Positions 40,166-52,979 of a stretch of DNA of 64,000 nt are shown here, piece after piece; positions within the stretch are counted from its first letter, which is position 1; every line of letters begins with the position of its first letter. The notes beneath the pieces are model-generated. The model worked only from the letters and a program-made list of their open reading frames with translations. It was not told where the DNA came from and made no database searches. The position numbers were made by a program, and so were the translations under genes. The DNA is from Nocardia camponoti (lineage in GTDB: Bacteria; Actinomycetota; Actinomycetes; Mycobacteriales; Mycobacteriaceae): assembly GCF_014646135.1 (NCBI RefSeq), contig NZ_BMMW01000001.1, positions 885,570 to 949,569 on the forward strand, given 5' to 3'.

Positions 40166-42479
40166 GTCCTACCGGATCCGTTTCTGGGTGCCCTGCGATC
40201 ATTGCAGTACTGGCCGCACTATCGGGCGTAGACACTCGAGGGATCGGCCCGACAATCTCCCGAGAAGGCATGGCCGCGATGGGCACGAGTTCGCGCCCGG
40301 GCGGGGTGATCTCAGGTTCCGCCAGCTCGATTGCCGCGAATTCGCTTGGGCGCGTGATGTTTTCGATAACGCGCTCAAGGAGCTCGTTCACATCAGCCTC
40401 ATGCGCAACATCATTCGCGTTCGCCCCATCCGTCACTTCGGGCGTTTCGGGCGCTTCCGGTGGCACCTCGGGCGCGGCGCCGAGGGCGGCCAAGACCGCC
40501 TTCGCCGTCGCGACGCCGATACCAGGCACCTGGGTGATGTCATCGACGCTGGCCTCTTTGATCTTGGCGACCGAACCGAAGTGCTGAACCAGCGCGGTGC
40601 GCCGCGATTCGCCGAGGCCGCGCACCGAGTCGAGCGCGGACGCGGTCATGCGCCGCGACCGTTTGCTGCGGTGGAAGGTGATCGCGAATCGGTGCGCCTC
40701 GTCGCGCACGCGTTGAAGGAGGAACAGCGCCTCGCTGTTGCGCGGCATGATCACCGGATCTGGTTCGCCCGGCACCCACACTTCCTCAAGTCGCTTGGCG
40801 AGGCCGACCACCGCGACGTCGGTAATGCCGAGGTCATCGAGCACTTCCGCGGCGGCGGCCGCCTGCGGCGCGCCACCGTCGACGACGTACAGGTTTGGCG
40901 GGTAGGCGAATTTGCGCGGCCTGCCGGTGGTGGGGTCGATGCCGGGGCCCGAGCCACCCGGTTCGTCGAGGTCGTCCGCCGGACCCGAAACCGGCGTCGG
41001 CTGTTCGCTCAGCTCCTGCCGTTCGCGAGCCAGCCGGGCGAAGCGTCGTCGCGTGACCTCGCGAATCGAGCCAACGTCGTCGGAGCGGCCTTCGCCCGCC
41101 GCTTCCTTGATCGCGTAATGCCGATAGTCGGACTTCTTCGCCAGGCCGTCTTCGAAGACAACGAGCGACGCGACAACGTCGGTGCCCTGCACGTGGCTGA
41201 TGTCGACACATTCGATGCGCAGCGGGGCGCTGTCGAGCTCGAGTGCTTCTTGAATGTCTTGCAGCGCTTGGGATCTCGAATTGAGGTCGCCCGCGCGACG
41301 GAGCTTGTGCTGGGCCAGCGACTCGGCGGCGTTGCGCTGCACGGTTTCGGCGAGCGCCTTTTTGTCGCCGCGCTGCGGCACGCGCAGCGACACCGCCGAC
41401 CCGCGCAATTCCGAGAGCCATTCTTGGACCTCGGTCGCATCGCCGGGCAGGTCGGGCACCAACACTTCGCGGGGCACGACGCCCGAGCGGTCGCCGTTTT
41501 GCTCGGCGAGGGCAGCCTGTTCGCCATAGAACTGGGTGAGGAACTGTTCGACAAGCGCGGCCAGTTCGGTGCCCGATTCGGCGGGCCGGTCGAGCGCGTC
41601 GCCCGCCTTGTCGACCACCCAGCCGCGTTGACCGCGCACGCGGCCGTCGCGGACGTGGAAGATCTGGACCGCCGCCTCTAGCTCGTCTGTGGCGAAGGCG
41701 ATGACGTCGGCGTCGGTGCCGTCGCCGAGCACGACGGCCTGTTTCTCCAGCGCGCGCCGCAGCGCTTGGACGTCATCGCGCAGGCGGGCCGCGTTTTCGA
41801 AGTCGAGGTCGTCGGCGGCCTCGTGCATCCGTTTTTCCAGCGTGCGAACCATTTTGTCGGTGCGGCCTGCGAGGAAGTCGCAGAATTCCTCGACGATGTC
41901 GCGGTGTTCAGCGGCGTCAACGCGTCCGACGCAGGGGGCCGAGCATTTATCGATGTAGCCGAGCAGGCAGGGGCGACCGATCTGATTGTGACGGCGGAAA
42001 ACCCCGTTTGAGCAGGTGCGGGCCGGGAAAACGCGCAGCAGCAGGTCGAGAGTTTCGCGGATGGCCCAGGCGTGGGCGTAGGGCCCGAAGTAGCGCACGC
42101 CCTTCTTGCGCGCACCGCGATAGACGAACAGGCGCGGATATTCCTCGTTGAGGGTGACCGCGAGGACCGGGTAGGACTTGTCGTCGCGGTAGCGCACGTT
42201 GAAGCGCGGATCGAATTCCTTGATCCAGTTGTATTCGAGTTGCAGCGCCTCGACCTCGGTGGAGACAACGGTCCACTCCACGCTGGCGGCGGTGGTGACC
42301 ATCTGGCGGGTGCGCGCGTGCAGCGACAGGACATCGGCGAAGTAGGAGTTCAACCGCGACCGCAGGCTCTTGGCCTTGCCGACGTAAATGACCCGACCGT
42401 GGGCATCACGAAACTTGTAGACGCCGGGTTCGACGGGGATCGTGCCCGGCGCAGGCCGGTAGCTCGCGGGATCTGCCAC
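40143..42479 (-). CDS. uvrC: Excinuclease ABC subunit C with long C-terminal extension
   Basis: 778 residues. It makes both incisions in nucleotide excision repair with UvrAB. Domains in order: GIY-YIG ([20 protein letters not shown]), Cys-rich region, UVR motif, RNase H-like domain (CVDISHVQG ... VVDGGAPQ) and helix-hairpin-helix ([13 protein letters not shown]) ending near residue 668. The last 110 residues are an acidic, Pro/Glu-rich tail not found in UvrC of about 650 residues. Start GTG 42479 is preceded by TAATCT at six bases, suggesting a leaderless transcript. Confidence 0.95.
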   Translation of the reverse strand: MADPASYRPAPGTIPVEPGVYKFRDAHGRVIYVGKAKSLRSRLNSYFADVLSLHARTRQMVTTAASVEWTVVSTEVEALQLEYNWIKEFDPRFNVRYRDDKSYPVLAVTLNEEYPRLFVYRGARKKGVRYFGPYAHAWAIRETLDLLLRVFPARTCSNGVFRRHNQIGRPCLLGYIDKCSAPCVGRVDAAEHRDIVEEFCDFLAGRTDKMVRTLEKRMHEAADDLDFENAARLRDDVQALRRALEKQAVVLGDGTDADVIAFATDELEAAVQIFHVRDGRVRGQRGWVVDKAGDALDRPAESGTELAALVEQFLTQFYGEQAALAEQNGDRSGVVPREVLVPDLPGDATEVQEWLSELRGSAVSLRVPQRGDKKALAETVQRNAAESLAQHKLRRAGDLNSRSQALQDIQEALELDSAPLRIECVDISHVQGTDVVASLVVFEDGLAKKSDYRHYAIKEAAGEGRSDDVGSIREVTRRRFARLARERQELSEQPTPVSGPADDLDEPGGSGPGIDPTTGRPRKFAYPPNLYVVDGGAPQAAAAAEVLDDLGITDVAVVGLAKRLEEVWVPGEPDPVIMPRNSEALFLLQRVRDEAHRFAITFHRSKRSRRMTASALDSVRGLGESRRTALVQHFGSVAKIKEASVDDITQVPGIGVATAKAVLAALGAAPEVPPEAPETPEVTDGANANDVAHEADVNELLERVIENITRPSEFAAIELAEPEITPPGRELVPIAAMPSREIVGPIPRVSTPDSAASTAMIAGHPETDPVGHDTRRIE

Positions 42480-42519
42480 CCGTTCAGATTAGCGAGCGGG
42501 TCTGACAGGAACGGGCGGC

Positions 42520-43212
42520 CTAGGGCAGCGACAACACGCCGTGGTCGGTGAGCGCGTCGAGCAGCGCCGTTGGCCGCTCGGTGGTGGTGATGGCGTCGAC
42601 GAGGGCGAAGCGTGCGCCAAGGGCGGTCGCGCCGCCGTCGGCTTCGATGCTGTCGCCGATCATCAGGGTGCGCGCGGGGTCGACACCGAGTTCGGCGGCG
42701 GCATGTTCGAAGATGCCCGCGTCGGGTTTCATCACGCCGATTTCATACGACAGCGTCATCGACCCGACGAGTGCGTCCCACCCTCTGCTCGCGAAAGCGG
42801 GCCGGATGTCGAAGGCGATATTGCTGACGATGGCGACCGGAATACCCTGGGCGGCAAGGGTTTTCAGCGCTTCGCCGGTGTCGGGGTAGGGCGTCCAGGC
42901 GAGGGGGTCGATGAGCCGGTCATAAAGGCGCGCCGCGTATCGGTCGGGCACACCGGACCCGCGCAGAACCGCGAGGTACGCCTGCCGGTGCAGCGCCGGG
43001 TCAAGGTCGCGGTTGTCCCATGCGTGTTGGTCGTCGGGACCGAAGGTCATGAATTGGTGCACTGGCGAGGTCATGCGGCGCAGAATCTCGGCTTTGGTCG
43101 CCACGTCAAAGGGCGTGCCGTCATCGTCGACGAGCTCGTCGGCCCAGGTGGTGTCGTCCTCCAATCGGAAGACCGTGCCGGAGAAATCGAAGAGCACCGC
43201 GTCGACAGCCAT
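42520..43212 (-). CDS. HAD-superfamily hydrolase with atypical DFSGT motif I
   Basis: 230 residues from ATG 43212, which has TACTCT six bases upstream. HAD motif I reads FDFSGTVF instead of DxDGT: the nucleophile Asp is present but the second Asp, normally the general acid/base, is Ser. Motif II is VSNIAF, motif III MKPDAGIF and motif IV IGDSIEADGGA. The size and a helical cap after motif I suggest a small-molecule phosphatase. The substrate is unknown. Confidence 0.82.
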   Translation of the reverse strand: MAVDAVLFDFSGTVFRLEDDTTWADELVDDDGTPFDVATKAEILRRMTSPVHQFMTFGPDDQHAWDNRDLDPALHRQAYLAVLRGSGVPDRYAARLYDRLIDPLAWTPYPDTGEALKTLAAQGIPVAIVSNIAFDIRPAFASRGWDALVGSMTLSYEIGVMKPDAGIFEHAAAELGVDPARTLMIGDSIEADGGATALGARFALVDAITTTERPTALLDALTDHGVLSLP

Positions 43213-43376
43213 GCTTCGAGAGTATCGACCCTCCCCCGCCCACACTGGCGGATTCCCGCCTAGCAACCCAGCGTTCAACTAGCGGGATACCGCTAGATGA
43301 TCTTGAATGAAGCGTTCGGGGGATTCACCATGCGATCGTCGATCGCGCGTCTCCCGATCGATGAGGAGAACGGGCG

Positions 43377-43964
43377 TTGACTAGCCCCAACCACGAAAAT
43401 CCCGCGCAGCCTAACTATGCGGCGATGCCGCCGTATCCGGCTCAGCCCTACCCCGGTCAGCCGCTGTACCCAGGCCAGCAGCCCGACCCATCAGCTCACT
43501 TCGCTCCCGGTCAGCAGCCCTATCCGCAACCGGTCCCGGTTGACCAGTTTGGGCAGCCGCTGTACGCGGGTCAGCACCCGTACGCGGCCTACTACGGTCC
43601 GGCTGTCCCCACCTCGATGCCCGGAACTGTCCGTGCCGCCCAGGTGATTTCGCTCATCGCGGGCGCACTGGGGATCGTGCTGATCATCGCGATCGGCGCC
43701 GTCGGCGGAGGCGAAGCCGCAGGGCGAGCCGTGGCCGGTTTCATCCCGTTCGTCGTGCTAGCCGGACTCGCCTGTGCCTACGGTTCCGGCGGCCCAGCAA
43801 CGCGCGGCTGGGCCATCGGTATCGGTGCGCTTGAATGCCTCTGTGGACTCGGCGGCGCGGCGTCGCAGCAGGCACCCGGCCTGATGGGGTTAATCGTTGG
43901 GGCGACCGTGTTGCTGTTGCTCTCGCAGCGGTCGGCCGCCACTTGGTTTAGGCGACCGCGCTAG
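43377..43964 (+). CDS. Membrane protein with Pro/Tyr/Gln-rich N-terminus
   Basis: 195 residues from TTG 43377, supported by AGGAGA seven bases upstream. The first 80 residues are repeats of the type YPGQPLYPGQQ, a disordered cytoplasmic region. Four hydrophobic segments fill residues 85-190. Similar Pro-rich small membrane proteins are common in mycolic-acid bacteria; no function is known. Confidence 0.78.
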   Translation: MTSPNHENPAQPNYAAMPPYPAQPYPGQPLYPGQQPDPSAHFAPGQQPYPQPVPVDQFGQPLYAGQHPYAAYYGPAVPTSMPGTVRAAQVISLIAGALGIVLIIAIGAVGGGEAAGRAVAGFIPFVVLAGLACAYGSGGPATRGWAIGIGALECLCGLGGAASQQAPGLMGLIVGATVLLLLSQRSAATWFRRPR

Positions 43965-44020
43965 CCGCCAACGGGCAGTGCGTCGGCAATCATCCTGGTC
44001 AGCCGGCGCACACGACCCGG

Positions 44021-46303
<2,283 letters not shown>

Positions 46304-46429
46304 GCCGCTCCGTAATTTCTGGCGGGCTGGTGCCCGCAGGTCGAGAAGTTTTCGTCTCTTCACTACATTACGACCCACCCCGCGCCGAACTTCTCAGTGC
46401 CCGGGGCTGCGGTGTGAGTCGTTATCGGT

Positions 46430-47053
46430 TCATCCCCGCTGAGCCAACCGCTCCACATACTTCGCGATCACATCAACCTCAAGGTTGACCACTGTTCCGA
46501 CCGGGGCGGAACCAAGCACCGTCAGCGCGAGGGTGGTGGGGATCAGCGACACCTCGAACCAGTCGCGGTTGCCGTCGGCCGCCGGTTCGTCGGCGATCCC
46601 GAGTCCCGAAACGGTGAGCGAAACACCGTCGACGGTGATCGAACCCTTCTCCACCACATACCGCGCGATGGCGTCGGGCAGCGAGATCCGGACGACCTCC
46701 CAGTTTTCCGACGGCGTCCGCGACAGCACGGTGCCGGTCCCGTCGACGTGGCCCTGCACGAGGTGGCCGCCGAGGCGGCTGTCGAGGGCGGCCGCGCGCT
46801 CAAGGTTGACGCGGGAGCCGGGCACGAGCGCCCCGATCGACGAGCGGTCGAGCGTCTCGGCCATCACGTCGACGGTGAAGCTGTCGCCATCGACAACATC
46901 GACAACGGTGAGGCACACCCCGTTGACAGCGATCGAATCACCGTGTCGCGCATCGGAAGTCACCAGCTTGCCGCGAATCGTCAGCCGGGCGGCGTCGCTG
47001 AGCGTCTCGCTGGCGACGATCTCGCCCAACTCCTCGACGATTCCTGTGAACAT
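46430..47053 (-). CDS. ribE: Riboflavin synthase alpha chain
   Basis: 207 residues in two lumazine-binding repeats (MFTGIVEELGEI ... SIAVNGVCLTV and LVQGHVDGTGTV ... SITVDGVSLTV). It dismutates two lumazines to riboflavin. GGGAGAG precedes ATG 47053. It is first of ribE-ribBA-ribH on the minus strand, but the 126-bp gap to ribBA suggests a second promoter. Confidence 0.95.
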   Translation of the reverse strand: MFTGIVEELGEIVASETLSDAARLTIRGKLVTSDARHGDSIAVNGVCLTVVDVVDGDSFTVDVMAETLDRSSIGALVPGSRVNLERAAALDSRLGGHLVQGHVDGTGTVLSRTPSENWEVVRISLPDAIARYVVEKGSITVDGVSLTVSGLGIADEPAADGNRDWFEVSLIPTTLALTVLGSAPVGTVVNLEVDVIAKYVERLAQRG

Positions 47054-47402
47054 CGCTGAACTCTCCCTTGTCGCGTCGGCGGTACTGCTGGCCCAACAGC
47101 GGGCAAGCGAGCGCTATTCCCGCGCCGAGACGACTCCCGGGGCCGCGCCCGGGCCACAGCCTAGACGATGGCGTGATGGCGACCGCGAACAAACGGGCGC
47201 GCAGCGAATGGTCGGCAATGGCGAATTTTCCCATGACAAACCGCACCCGTTAATCGCACATTCATCGGGCGGTCCTTTCGGCGCCATACCCTTGGATTAC
47301 GAACTCGAAACACGATGATCCGAATCCTTGCGACGCAACCGCGTGAGTCGGGAGAATCGTTACGTCGCCGATGCCGCGTCGAAGAACAAGTAAGGGGGCC
47401 GC
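47054..47402. other. Divergent intergenic region upstream of ribE, no gene or riboswitch recognised
   Basis: 349 bp between ribE and the hypothetical gene at 47403. CCCGGG-N6-CCCGGG at 47136-47153 could form a hairpin in the ribE leader. I found no match to the conserved FMN-riboswitch core on the minus strand. The right end carries the AAGGGGG ribosome-binding site of the next gene. Confidence 0.6.
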
Positions 47403-47873
47403 GTGCGCACTGTCACCGATTCGACTCTGGAATTGCGTTGCGTTCGGTATCGCCGCGAATTCTGCTTGCCTGTCTCGATCGATCCGGATTCGCGTCGCAT
47501 CCTGTTGCGCATTGGGTCCGCTTTCGGCGCGGTCACGATGCCGAGCGAACTGGGCGAGCGCGTGCACGCGCGGCTTAGCGAGGTGGGCGTGAGCGGCCCG
47601 GTGGTCGCGCATCCACGCGCGAAGCGCTGGACGTTGCTCACCACGGGCAGCGTCGGCGAACCGGTGAGTGCGAGCGCGTCAGCGGAACTGTTTCGCCTGT
47701 ATGCGACGGTCGCCTGCGCGGGCAGCCAGATCGTCTTGCCTTCGCCCGACGACGAACGAACCGGCTACCGGCTGTGGATCAACCCGCCCGACCACGTCGA
47801 TCACCGGCCAACGATGGCGGCGGTGATCGACGCGGCCCGTTCGGTCGGCGCACGCAAACTGCGCACGCTGTAG
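47403..47873 (+). CDS. Conserved hypothetical protein, 156 residues
   Basis: Start GTG 47403 with AAGGGGG four bases upstream. Soluble, no signal or membrane segment. The block GPVVAHPRAKRWTLLTTG is reminiscent of short proteins related to the start of primase-polymerase-like domains, but catalytic residues are not visible, so no function is assigned. Its stop and that of convergent rpe both fall inside a 14-bp palindrome (GTAGCC-GG-GGCTAC, 47870-47883). Confidence 0.7.
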   Translation: MRTVTDSTLELRCVRYRREFCLPVSIDPDSRRILLRIGSAFGAVTMPSELGERVHARLSEVGVSGPVVAHPRAKRWTLLTTGSVGEPVSASASAELFRLYATVACAGSQIVLPSPDDERTGYRLWINPPDHVDHRPTMAAVIDAARSVGARKLRTL

Positions 47874-47879
47874 CCGGGG

Positions 47880-48572
47880 CTACGGGGCCCAGACGCTCGC
47901 GGCCTGACGACGCAGCGTGCGCACGGCAGCGCCGGGGTCGGCGGTGTTGTATACCGCCGACCCGGCGACGAAACAATCAATACCGGCTTCGGCGGCTTGC
48001 TCGATGGTGTTGGAATTGATGCCACCGTCGATTTCGACAACCAAACGCAATTCACCCGAGTCAACAAGGCGTCGCACAATACGCGCCTTCTCCAACACAC
48101 TGGGAATGAAGGATTGGCCGCCAAATCCCGGTTCGACACTCATTACCAGCAGGGTGTCGAAATCGCGCAGAATTTCCAGGTACGGCTCGATGGGCGTATT
48201 CGGTTTCACCGAAAGACCCGCTTTGCCACCGGCAGCGCGAATATCGCGGGCCACCGCGACCGGATCGTCGGTTGCTTCGGCGTGAATAGTCACGTTGTAG
48301 GCGCCGGCCTCGGCGTAGCTGGGTGCCCAGCGGCCGGGGTTGTCGATCATGAGGTGGCAGTCGAGCGGAATGTCGGTGGCTTTGATCAGGCTCTCCACCA
48401 CGGGCAGGCCGAGGGTGAGGTTCGGCACGAAGTGGCCGTCCATCACGTCGACGTGCAGCCAGTCGCTGCCTTCGACGGCATTGGCCTCGCTCGCCAGGTG
48501 CGCGAAATCCGCGGACAAGATGGAGGGGGCAATCATCGGCTCGGCCGGGCGCGGGAAGGTCGAAGTAGACAC
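47880..48572 (-). CDS. rpe: Ribulose-phosphate 3-epimerase
   Basis: 230 residues from GTG 48572; an ATG at 48536 would remove 12 residues. TACACT ends six bases before the GTG, supporting a leaderless start. It interconverts ribulose-5-phosphate and xylulose-5-phosphate in the pentose phosphate pathway. Motifs are [39 protein letters not shown] and EIDGGI. Metal and catalytic Asp/His residues are intact. Confidence 0.95.
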   Translation of the reverse strand: MSTSTFPRPAEPMIAPSILSADFAHLASEANAVEGSDWLHVDVMDGHFVPNLTLGLPVVESLIKATDIPLDCHLMIDNPGRWAPSYAEAGAYNVTIHAEATDDPVAVARDIRAAGGKAGLSVKPNTPIEPYLEILRDFDTLLVMSVEPGFGGQSFIPSVLEKARIVRRLVDSGELRLVVEIDGGINSNTIEQAAEAGIDCFVAGSAVYNTADPGAAVRTLRRQAASVWAP

Positions 48573-48624
48573 TAAGGAAGTGTAGCGGCGTGTAGGCGCG
48601 CCGAATGTGGGTAGTCTGCACGGA

Positions 48625-49047
48625 GTGACCAACATTTCGGCCGAGCATGGGCTCTTCAGCGCCCCAGTGCAGATTCGTGTGGCGGCTACCTTGTCGCAGT
48701 TGCCGATTCTGCGTGGGCTAGCCGAAACCCTGGTATTGCTAAGCGATTTCACCCTCGACGAGGTGGCCGACGTGCGCCTCGCCGTCGATGAGGTGTGTTC
48801 CACGCTCATCGCCAACGCCGCACCCGATTCCCACCTCACCTGCGAATTCACCGTGGGCGACTTCGAATTACGCGTCCGTGTCGACGGTGTAGCCGCACGC
48901 GAGGGCATGCCCGACGAGCGCAGCTTCGGTTGGCATGTGCTGCGCACCCTTTCCGACGAACTCACCGCCGAGCAATCGCCTTTCGACGCCGCCGCGGCCG
49001 GTTTTCCGACGACGGTGAGCTTCCGTCGAACCCGGGGGAAGGCGTAG
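48625..49047 (+). CDS. rsbW: RsbW-type anti-sigma factor
   Basis: 140 residues from GTG 48625; an upstream GTG at 48607 is less likely because TAGTCT lies seven bases before 48625. It is a small GHKL-ATPase/serine kinase of the anti-sigma class: N-box [17 protein letters not shown], then a C-terminal G-box-like [16 protein letters not shown]. It should bind and inhibit the sigma factor encoded next, whose start overlaps its stop (TAGTG). Anti-anti-sigma genes are not in the window. Confidence 0.85.
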   Translation: MTNISAEHGLFSAPVQIRVAATLSQLPILRGLAETLVLLSDFTLDEVADVRLAVDEVCSTLIANAAPDSHLTCEFTVGDFELRVRVDGVAAREGMPDERSFGWHVLRTLSDELTAEQSPFDAAAAGFPTTVSFRRTRGKA

Positions 49048-49931
49048 TGCACGACGAGAACACCCCCGAAGACCCGGCCGACGAGCTAGCCGCCGACGAG
49101 GCTGAGATCGACGAGGTCGATGAGGTCGACGCGGTAGTCGAGGACACCGAACCCGAGGCCGAGCCGCCGGAGCCCGTTTCGGGTTACGACGACGTCGGGC
49201 GACTATTCGAGCGGCTAGCGGCCACCGAACCCGGCACTGTAGCGCACACCGTCGCGCGTGACGTGGTGATCAATCGCTGCATCCCGCTCGCCGACCACAT
49301 CGCCCGCAAATTCAGCGGGCGCGGCGAGCCCTTCGATGACCTTGCCCAAGTGGCGCGCGTCGGGCTCGTGCACGCGGTTGATCGCTTCGATGTGAGTCGT
49401 GGCTCGAATTTCCTGTCGTTCGCGGTGCCGACGATCATGGGCGAGGTGCGTCGCTATTTCCGCGACAACACCTGGGCGATGCGAGTTCCCCGGCGTGTCA
49501 AGGAAACTCACCTGCGTATCGGTGGGGCGGTCGATCAGCTTTCGCAGCGACTCGGTCGCGCGCCGACTGCCAAGGAAATCGCGGCCGAGCTGGAAGTTGA
49601 CCCCGATGAGGTCACGCAAGCGGTGATCGCGGGCAACGCTTATCAGCCAACGTCGATCGACGCGGCCTCGGTTGGTCGCGACAGCGACGCTTCCCTGCTC
49701 GACACTCTCGGCGAAGAAGAAGCGCAGTTCGACCGCGTTGAGGAATACATCGCGGTGCGCCCCCTCCTTGAGGGCCTGCCGGAACGCGAACGGCGCATTC
49801 TCACCATGCGATTCTTTGAATCAATGACCCAAACTCAGATCGCCAACCAGCTTGGCATCTCCCAGATGCACGTATCGCGCATTCTCGCGAAAACCCTTGC
49901 GCGCCTACGGGATCTGTCCGACCGGGAGTGA
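49047..49931 (+). CDS. sigF: SigF/SigB-type stress sigma factor with acidic N-terminus
   Basis: 294 residues from GTG 49047, after GGGGGAAGG. The first 45 residues are very acidic. Sigma-70 region 2 ([38 protein letters not shown]), region 3 ([20 protein letters not shown]) and region 4 ([20 protein letters not shown] ... [11 protein letters not shown]) follow, as in group 3 SigF/SigB factors. The partner rsbW precedes it. Confidence 0.92.
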   Translation: MHDENTPEDPADELAADEAEIDEVDEVDAVVEDTEPEAEPPEPVSGYDDVGRLFERLAATEPGTVAHTVARDVVINRCIPLADHIARKFSGRGEPFDDLAQVARVGLVHAVDRFDVSRGSNFLSFAVPTIMGEVRRYFRDNTWAMRVPRRVKETHLRIGGAVDQLSQRLGRAPTAKEIAAELEVDPDEVTQAVIAGNAYQPTSIDAASVGRDSDASLLDTLGEEEAQFDRVEEYIAVRPLLEGLPERERRILTMRFFESMTQTQIANQLGISQMHVSRILAKTLARLRDLSDRE

Positions 49932-49947
49932 TTCCCAGGTCGGACAG
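49914..49947. terminator. Bidirectional hairpin terminator
   Basis: Perfect 10-bp stem CTGTCCGACC / GGTCGGACAG extended by GGGA/TCCC in the loop. It includes the sigF stop and lies between the convergent sigF and rsmB genes. Confidence 0.8.
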
Positions 49948-49959
49948 GGCCCGCTGCCG

Positions 49960-52059
49960 TTAAGACTCGCTCTTACGCAACGCGGAAACGAACATCGCGT
50001 CGGTGCCGTGCCGGTGCGGCCACAGTTGCGCCGAAGGGCCATCACCCAAATCATTGACGCCAGGCAGTAATTCGCGCGTGTCGAGCTGTTCAGCACCCGA
50101 CTTGCGCACGAAATCATTCACCACCGCGACAGTCTCAGCCAGGTGCGGCGAGCACGTCGAATACACGACAACCCCGCCGGGGCGCACCAAATCCCATGCG
50201 GCCGTGAGCAATTCGCGCTGCAGACTCACCAGTTCGGGCACGTCGCTTGGCGTGCGACGCCACCGCGCCTCAGGCCTGCGGCGCAGCGCGCCAAGACCGG
50301 TGCATGGTGCGTCGACGAGGATGCGGTCGTAACCGGGCTCAAGGCCGCTGTCGCGTCCGTCGGCGACATGCACGGTGACGGGCAGGTCGCGGGTGGATTT
50401 GCGCACCAGTTCCGCGCGGTGTTCGGCCGGTTCTACCGCGTCGACGGTGAACAGGTCGATCGCGGCCAGCGAACCGAGCATCGCCGCCTTACCGCCAGGA
50501 CCAGCGCAGAGGTCGAGCCAGCGGCCCTGGTCATCGCCCTTGAGCGGCGCGCGGGTGAGGGCGAGCGCGACCAGTTGGCTGCCCTCGTCCTGCACGGCGG
50601 CGATGCCTTCGCGAATCGGTTCAAGCTGGCCGGGGTCGCCGCCGTCGAGGTACACCGCGTACGGCGAAAGTGTGCCCTCGGTGCCGCCGGTGACGAGCGC
50701 GAGTTCCTCGGCGGTGATTTCGCCAGGACGCGCGGCCAGGTGGACGACCGGACGTTCGTCGTCGGCAGCGAGCAGGTCGTCGAGTTCGCCAGCGTCGGCA
50801 CCGAGCGCGTCGGCGAACGCCTGCGCGATCCAAACTGGGTGGGCATGCTCGAAGGCCAAGCGACCAACCGGATCAGCGGGCGACAGCTCCGCGATCCACT
50901 CTTCGGCGGTGCGTTCGCCCGCCCGACGCAGCACGGCGTTGACGAATCCCGCACGGCCCTGGCCGAATTCGGCACGCGCGAGATCGACGGAGGTGTCGAC
51001 GGCGGCGTGGGCGCTGGTGCGGGTACGCAGCAGCTGGTAGACGCCGAGGCGCAGAATGTCGAGGATCGGACCGTCGATTTCGGCGACCGGGCGACCCGCG
51101 CAAGCGGCGATCACGGCATCAAGCTGGCCTTGCGACCGCGACGTGCCGTAGGTGAGTTCCGTTGCGAACGCGGCGTCGCGTCCCTGAATCTTGCGTTCGC
51201 GCAACAGCTTTGGGAGCACGAGGTTGGCGTAGGCGTCGCGTTCGCGGACCGCACGCAGCACGTCGAGCGCGACTTCGCGGGCGGGGTCGATCGACTCGTG
51301 GCGCTTGCGCGCGGTCGGCACGTTGGGGTCGGCGCGCTCGTCGCGATTGGCGGGGTTGCGGCGTCCACGTGGGGCATTGCCGTTGCTCGCGCTGCTGGCG
51401 GGACCACCGCGCCGTCCTTGCGAGTCGCGTGCGCCGGTACGGCTGCTACCTACACCTGCGCGCTCGCTGGTGTCGCGCTGGCCGGATCGGTTTCCGCCCG
51501 CACCTGCCCGCTCGGCTCCGCGTTGGCCGGTGCGATCGCCGCGCTCGCCGCTATCGCGCTGCCCAGCGCGGTCCCCGCCCGCACCGGCCCGCTCGGCTCC
51601 GCGTTGGCCGGTGCGATCGCCGCGCTCGCCGCTGTCGCGCTGCCCGGTGCGGTCCCCGCCCACGCCACCGCGCTCGCCGGTGTCGCGCTGGCCAGCACGA
51701 TTGCCGCTCGCACCACCATCACGCGACGAGGACTGGTCGCGTCGGAAACCTCCGCCGCTCGCACCTTCCGACCGATCCGCGCCCGACGCGCCTGCCGAAT
51801 CCTGGTGTGATCCAGCGGAATTCGCGTCGTCGGTGCGGTACGCCCGACCTCGGCGGTCCGCGCGGTCGCGGTCGTCCCGGCGACGCGGACGGTTGTCGCC
51901 GTCGCGACCGGACCAACGCTGTTCGCCCGCTTCGCCTTTCGGCTTCGCGGCCCGCGCGGCCCACCCGCCGTCCACGTTTTTGCCCGTGATTTTGCGTTCG
52001 GGCGAGTCAGCCTTGCGGGCCTCAGCTTCGCGGCGGCGGCGACGGTCGGAGGCGCTCAT
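49960..52059 (-). CDS. rsmB: 16S rRNA m5C967 methyltransferase RsmB with long RG-rich N-terminal region
   Basis: 699 residues from ATG 52059, which overlaps the fmt stop (ATGA). Residues from about 258 form the normal enzyme: NusB-like domain, then the SAM-binding [14 protein letters not shown], the [15 protein letters not shown] cysteine and catalytic YSTCS. Residues 1-257 are Arg/Gly/Asp/Ser-rich and probably disordered. They hold a 27-residue repeat (147-173, 174-200) of the type [16 protein letters not shown]. In M. tuberculosis the protein (Fmu) is about 457 residues, so this is an added RNA-binding-like tail. Confidence 0.93.
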   Translation of the reverse strand: MSASDRRRRREAEARKADSPERKITGKNVDGGWAARAAKPKGEAGEQRWSGRDGDNRPRRRDDRDRADRRGRAYRTDDANSAGSHQDSAGASGADRSEGASGGGFRRDQSSSRDGGASGNRAGQRDTGERGGVGGDRTGQRDSGERGDRTGQRGAERAGAGGDRAGQRDSGERGDRTGQRGAERAGAGGNRSGQRDTSERAGVGSSRTGARDSQGRRGGPASSASNGNAPRGRRNPANRDERADPNVPTARKRHESIDPAREVALDVLRAVRERDAYANLVLPKLLRERKIQGRDAAFATELTYGTSRSQGQLDAVIAACAGRPVAEIDGPILDILRLGVYQLLRTRTSAHAAVDTSVDLARAEFGQGRAGFVNAVLRRAGERTAEEWIAELSPADPVGRLAFEHAHPVWIAQAFADALGADAGELDDLLAADDERPVVHLAARPGEITAEELALVTGGTEGTLSPYAVYLDGGDPGQLEPIREGIAAVQDEGSQLVALALTRAPLKGDDQGRWLDLCAGPGGKAAMLGSLAAIDLFTVDAVEPAEHRAELVRKSTRDLPVTVHVADGRDSGLEPGYDRILVDAPCTGLGALRRRPEARWRRTPSDVPELVSLQRELLTAAWDLVRPGGVVVYSTCSPHLAETVAVVNDFVRKSGAEQLDTRELLPGVNDLGDGPSAQLWPHRHGTDAMFVSALRKSES
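51460..51621. repeat. 81-bp in-frame tandem repeat inside rsmB
   Basis: Two adjacent 81-bp units (51460-51540 and 51541-51621) encode the 27-residue repeats of the RsmB N-terminal region. Flanking half-units at residues about 119-146 show earlier duplications. The period is a multiple of three, so copy changes keep the frame. Confidence 0.85.
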
Positions 52060-52979
52060 GCGGTCACCGTGCCCGGTGCCAAACGTGCGCCGCGTGCCCA
52101 GTCGAGCGCGTTCATCATCTTCTTGCCCGGTGGTTGCACCTGACCCAATCGCACTGCCGTGGTTGACGTTCCGACGTACACGCCGGATTTGCGTACCTCG
52201 ATCTCGTGTTCGGGCAAGGTTTCCTCCACCATCTCGACCGGACCCAGCTTGAGCCGGATTCCGTTGACCTCGGTCCACGCGCCCGGAGCGGGCGTGACCG
52301 CGCGGATGTGGCGTTGAATTTGTAGCGCGGGCATTCCGAAACTGATGCGCCCACCTTCGACGGTGACCTTCGGTGCGTACGACACCCCGTCATGCGACTG
52401 CGGAACCGCGCGCAGCTCGCCATCCTCGACGCCGTCAAGCGTCTTTTCGAGCAGGACAGCGCCTGCTTCGGCGAGTCGACCGAGCAGGTCGCCCGCGGTG
52501 TCGGTGCGATTGATTGGCTCGGTCATCAGGCCGTACATCGGCCCGGTGTCGAGACCTGCTTCGATAAGAAACGTTGTGGCACCGGTCATTTCGTCGCCAG
52601 CGGCAATCGCGGCCTGCACCGGGGCGGCCCCCCGCCACGCGGGCAGCAGCGAGAAATGCAGGTTGATCCAGCCGTGTTTGGGGATGTCGAGCACATGTTG
52701 CGGCAGCAGCGCACCGTAAGCGACGACCGGGCAGCAGTCGGGCGCGAGTTCGGTGAGCGCGGCGACGAACTCGGGATCGCTCGGCTTGGCCGGGGTGAGC
52801 ACCGGGATGCCGTGCTCGTCGGCGACCTGACCGACCGGCGAACGCATGATCTTGCGACCACGTCCGGCGACGGCATCCGGGCGAGTAACGACGGCAACTA
52901 CCTCGTGCCGACCGCTGTCGATGAGCCGTCGCAGCGACGGGACAGCGGGTTCCGGGGTGCCGGCGAAGACGATGCGCAT
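52056..52979 (-). CDS. fmt: Methionyl-tRNA formyltransferase
   Basis: 307 residues. It formylates initiator Met-tRNA. Motifs are [15 protein letters not shown], the catalytic Asn/His in [15 protein letters not shown] and the C-terminal OB domain ([20 protein letters not shown]). It lies between def and rsmB with 1-bp and 4-bp overlaps, a tightly coupled protein-start operon. Confidence 0.96.
   Translation of the reverse strand: MRIVFAGTPEPAVPSLRRLIDSGRHEVVAVVTRPDAVAGRGRKIMRSPVGQVADEHGIPVLTPAKPSDPEFVAALTELAPDCCPVVAYGALLPQHVLDIPKHGWINLHFSLLPAWRGAAPVQAAIAAGDEMTGATTFLIEAGLDTGPMYGLMTEPINRTDTAGDLLGRLAEAGAVLLEKTLDGVEDGELRAVPQSHDGVSYAPKVTVEGGRISFGMPALQIQRHIRAVTPAPGAWTEVNGIRLKLGPVEMVEETLPEHEIEVRKSGVYVGTSTTAVRLGQVQPPGKKMMNALDWARGARLAPGTVTA

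Noticed and set aside
47054..47402. FMN riboswitch upstream of ribE
   Set aside because: Searched by eye on the minus strand for the conserved core around GAAATTCCCGACCGGC; nothing similar.
51162..51989. Long plus-strand reading frames opposite rsmB
   Set aside because: They mirror the G+C-rich repeat codons of rsmB and have no family resemblance or ribosome-binding site.
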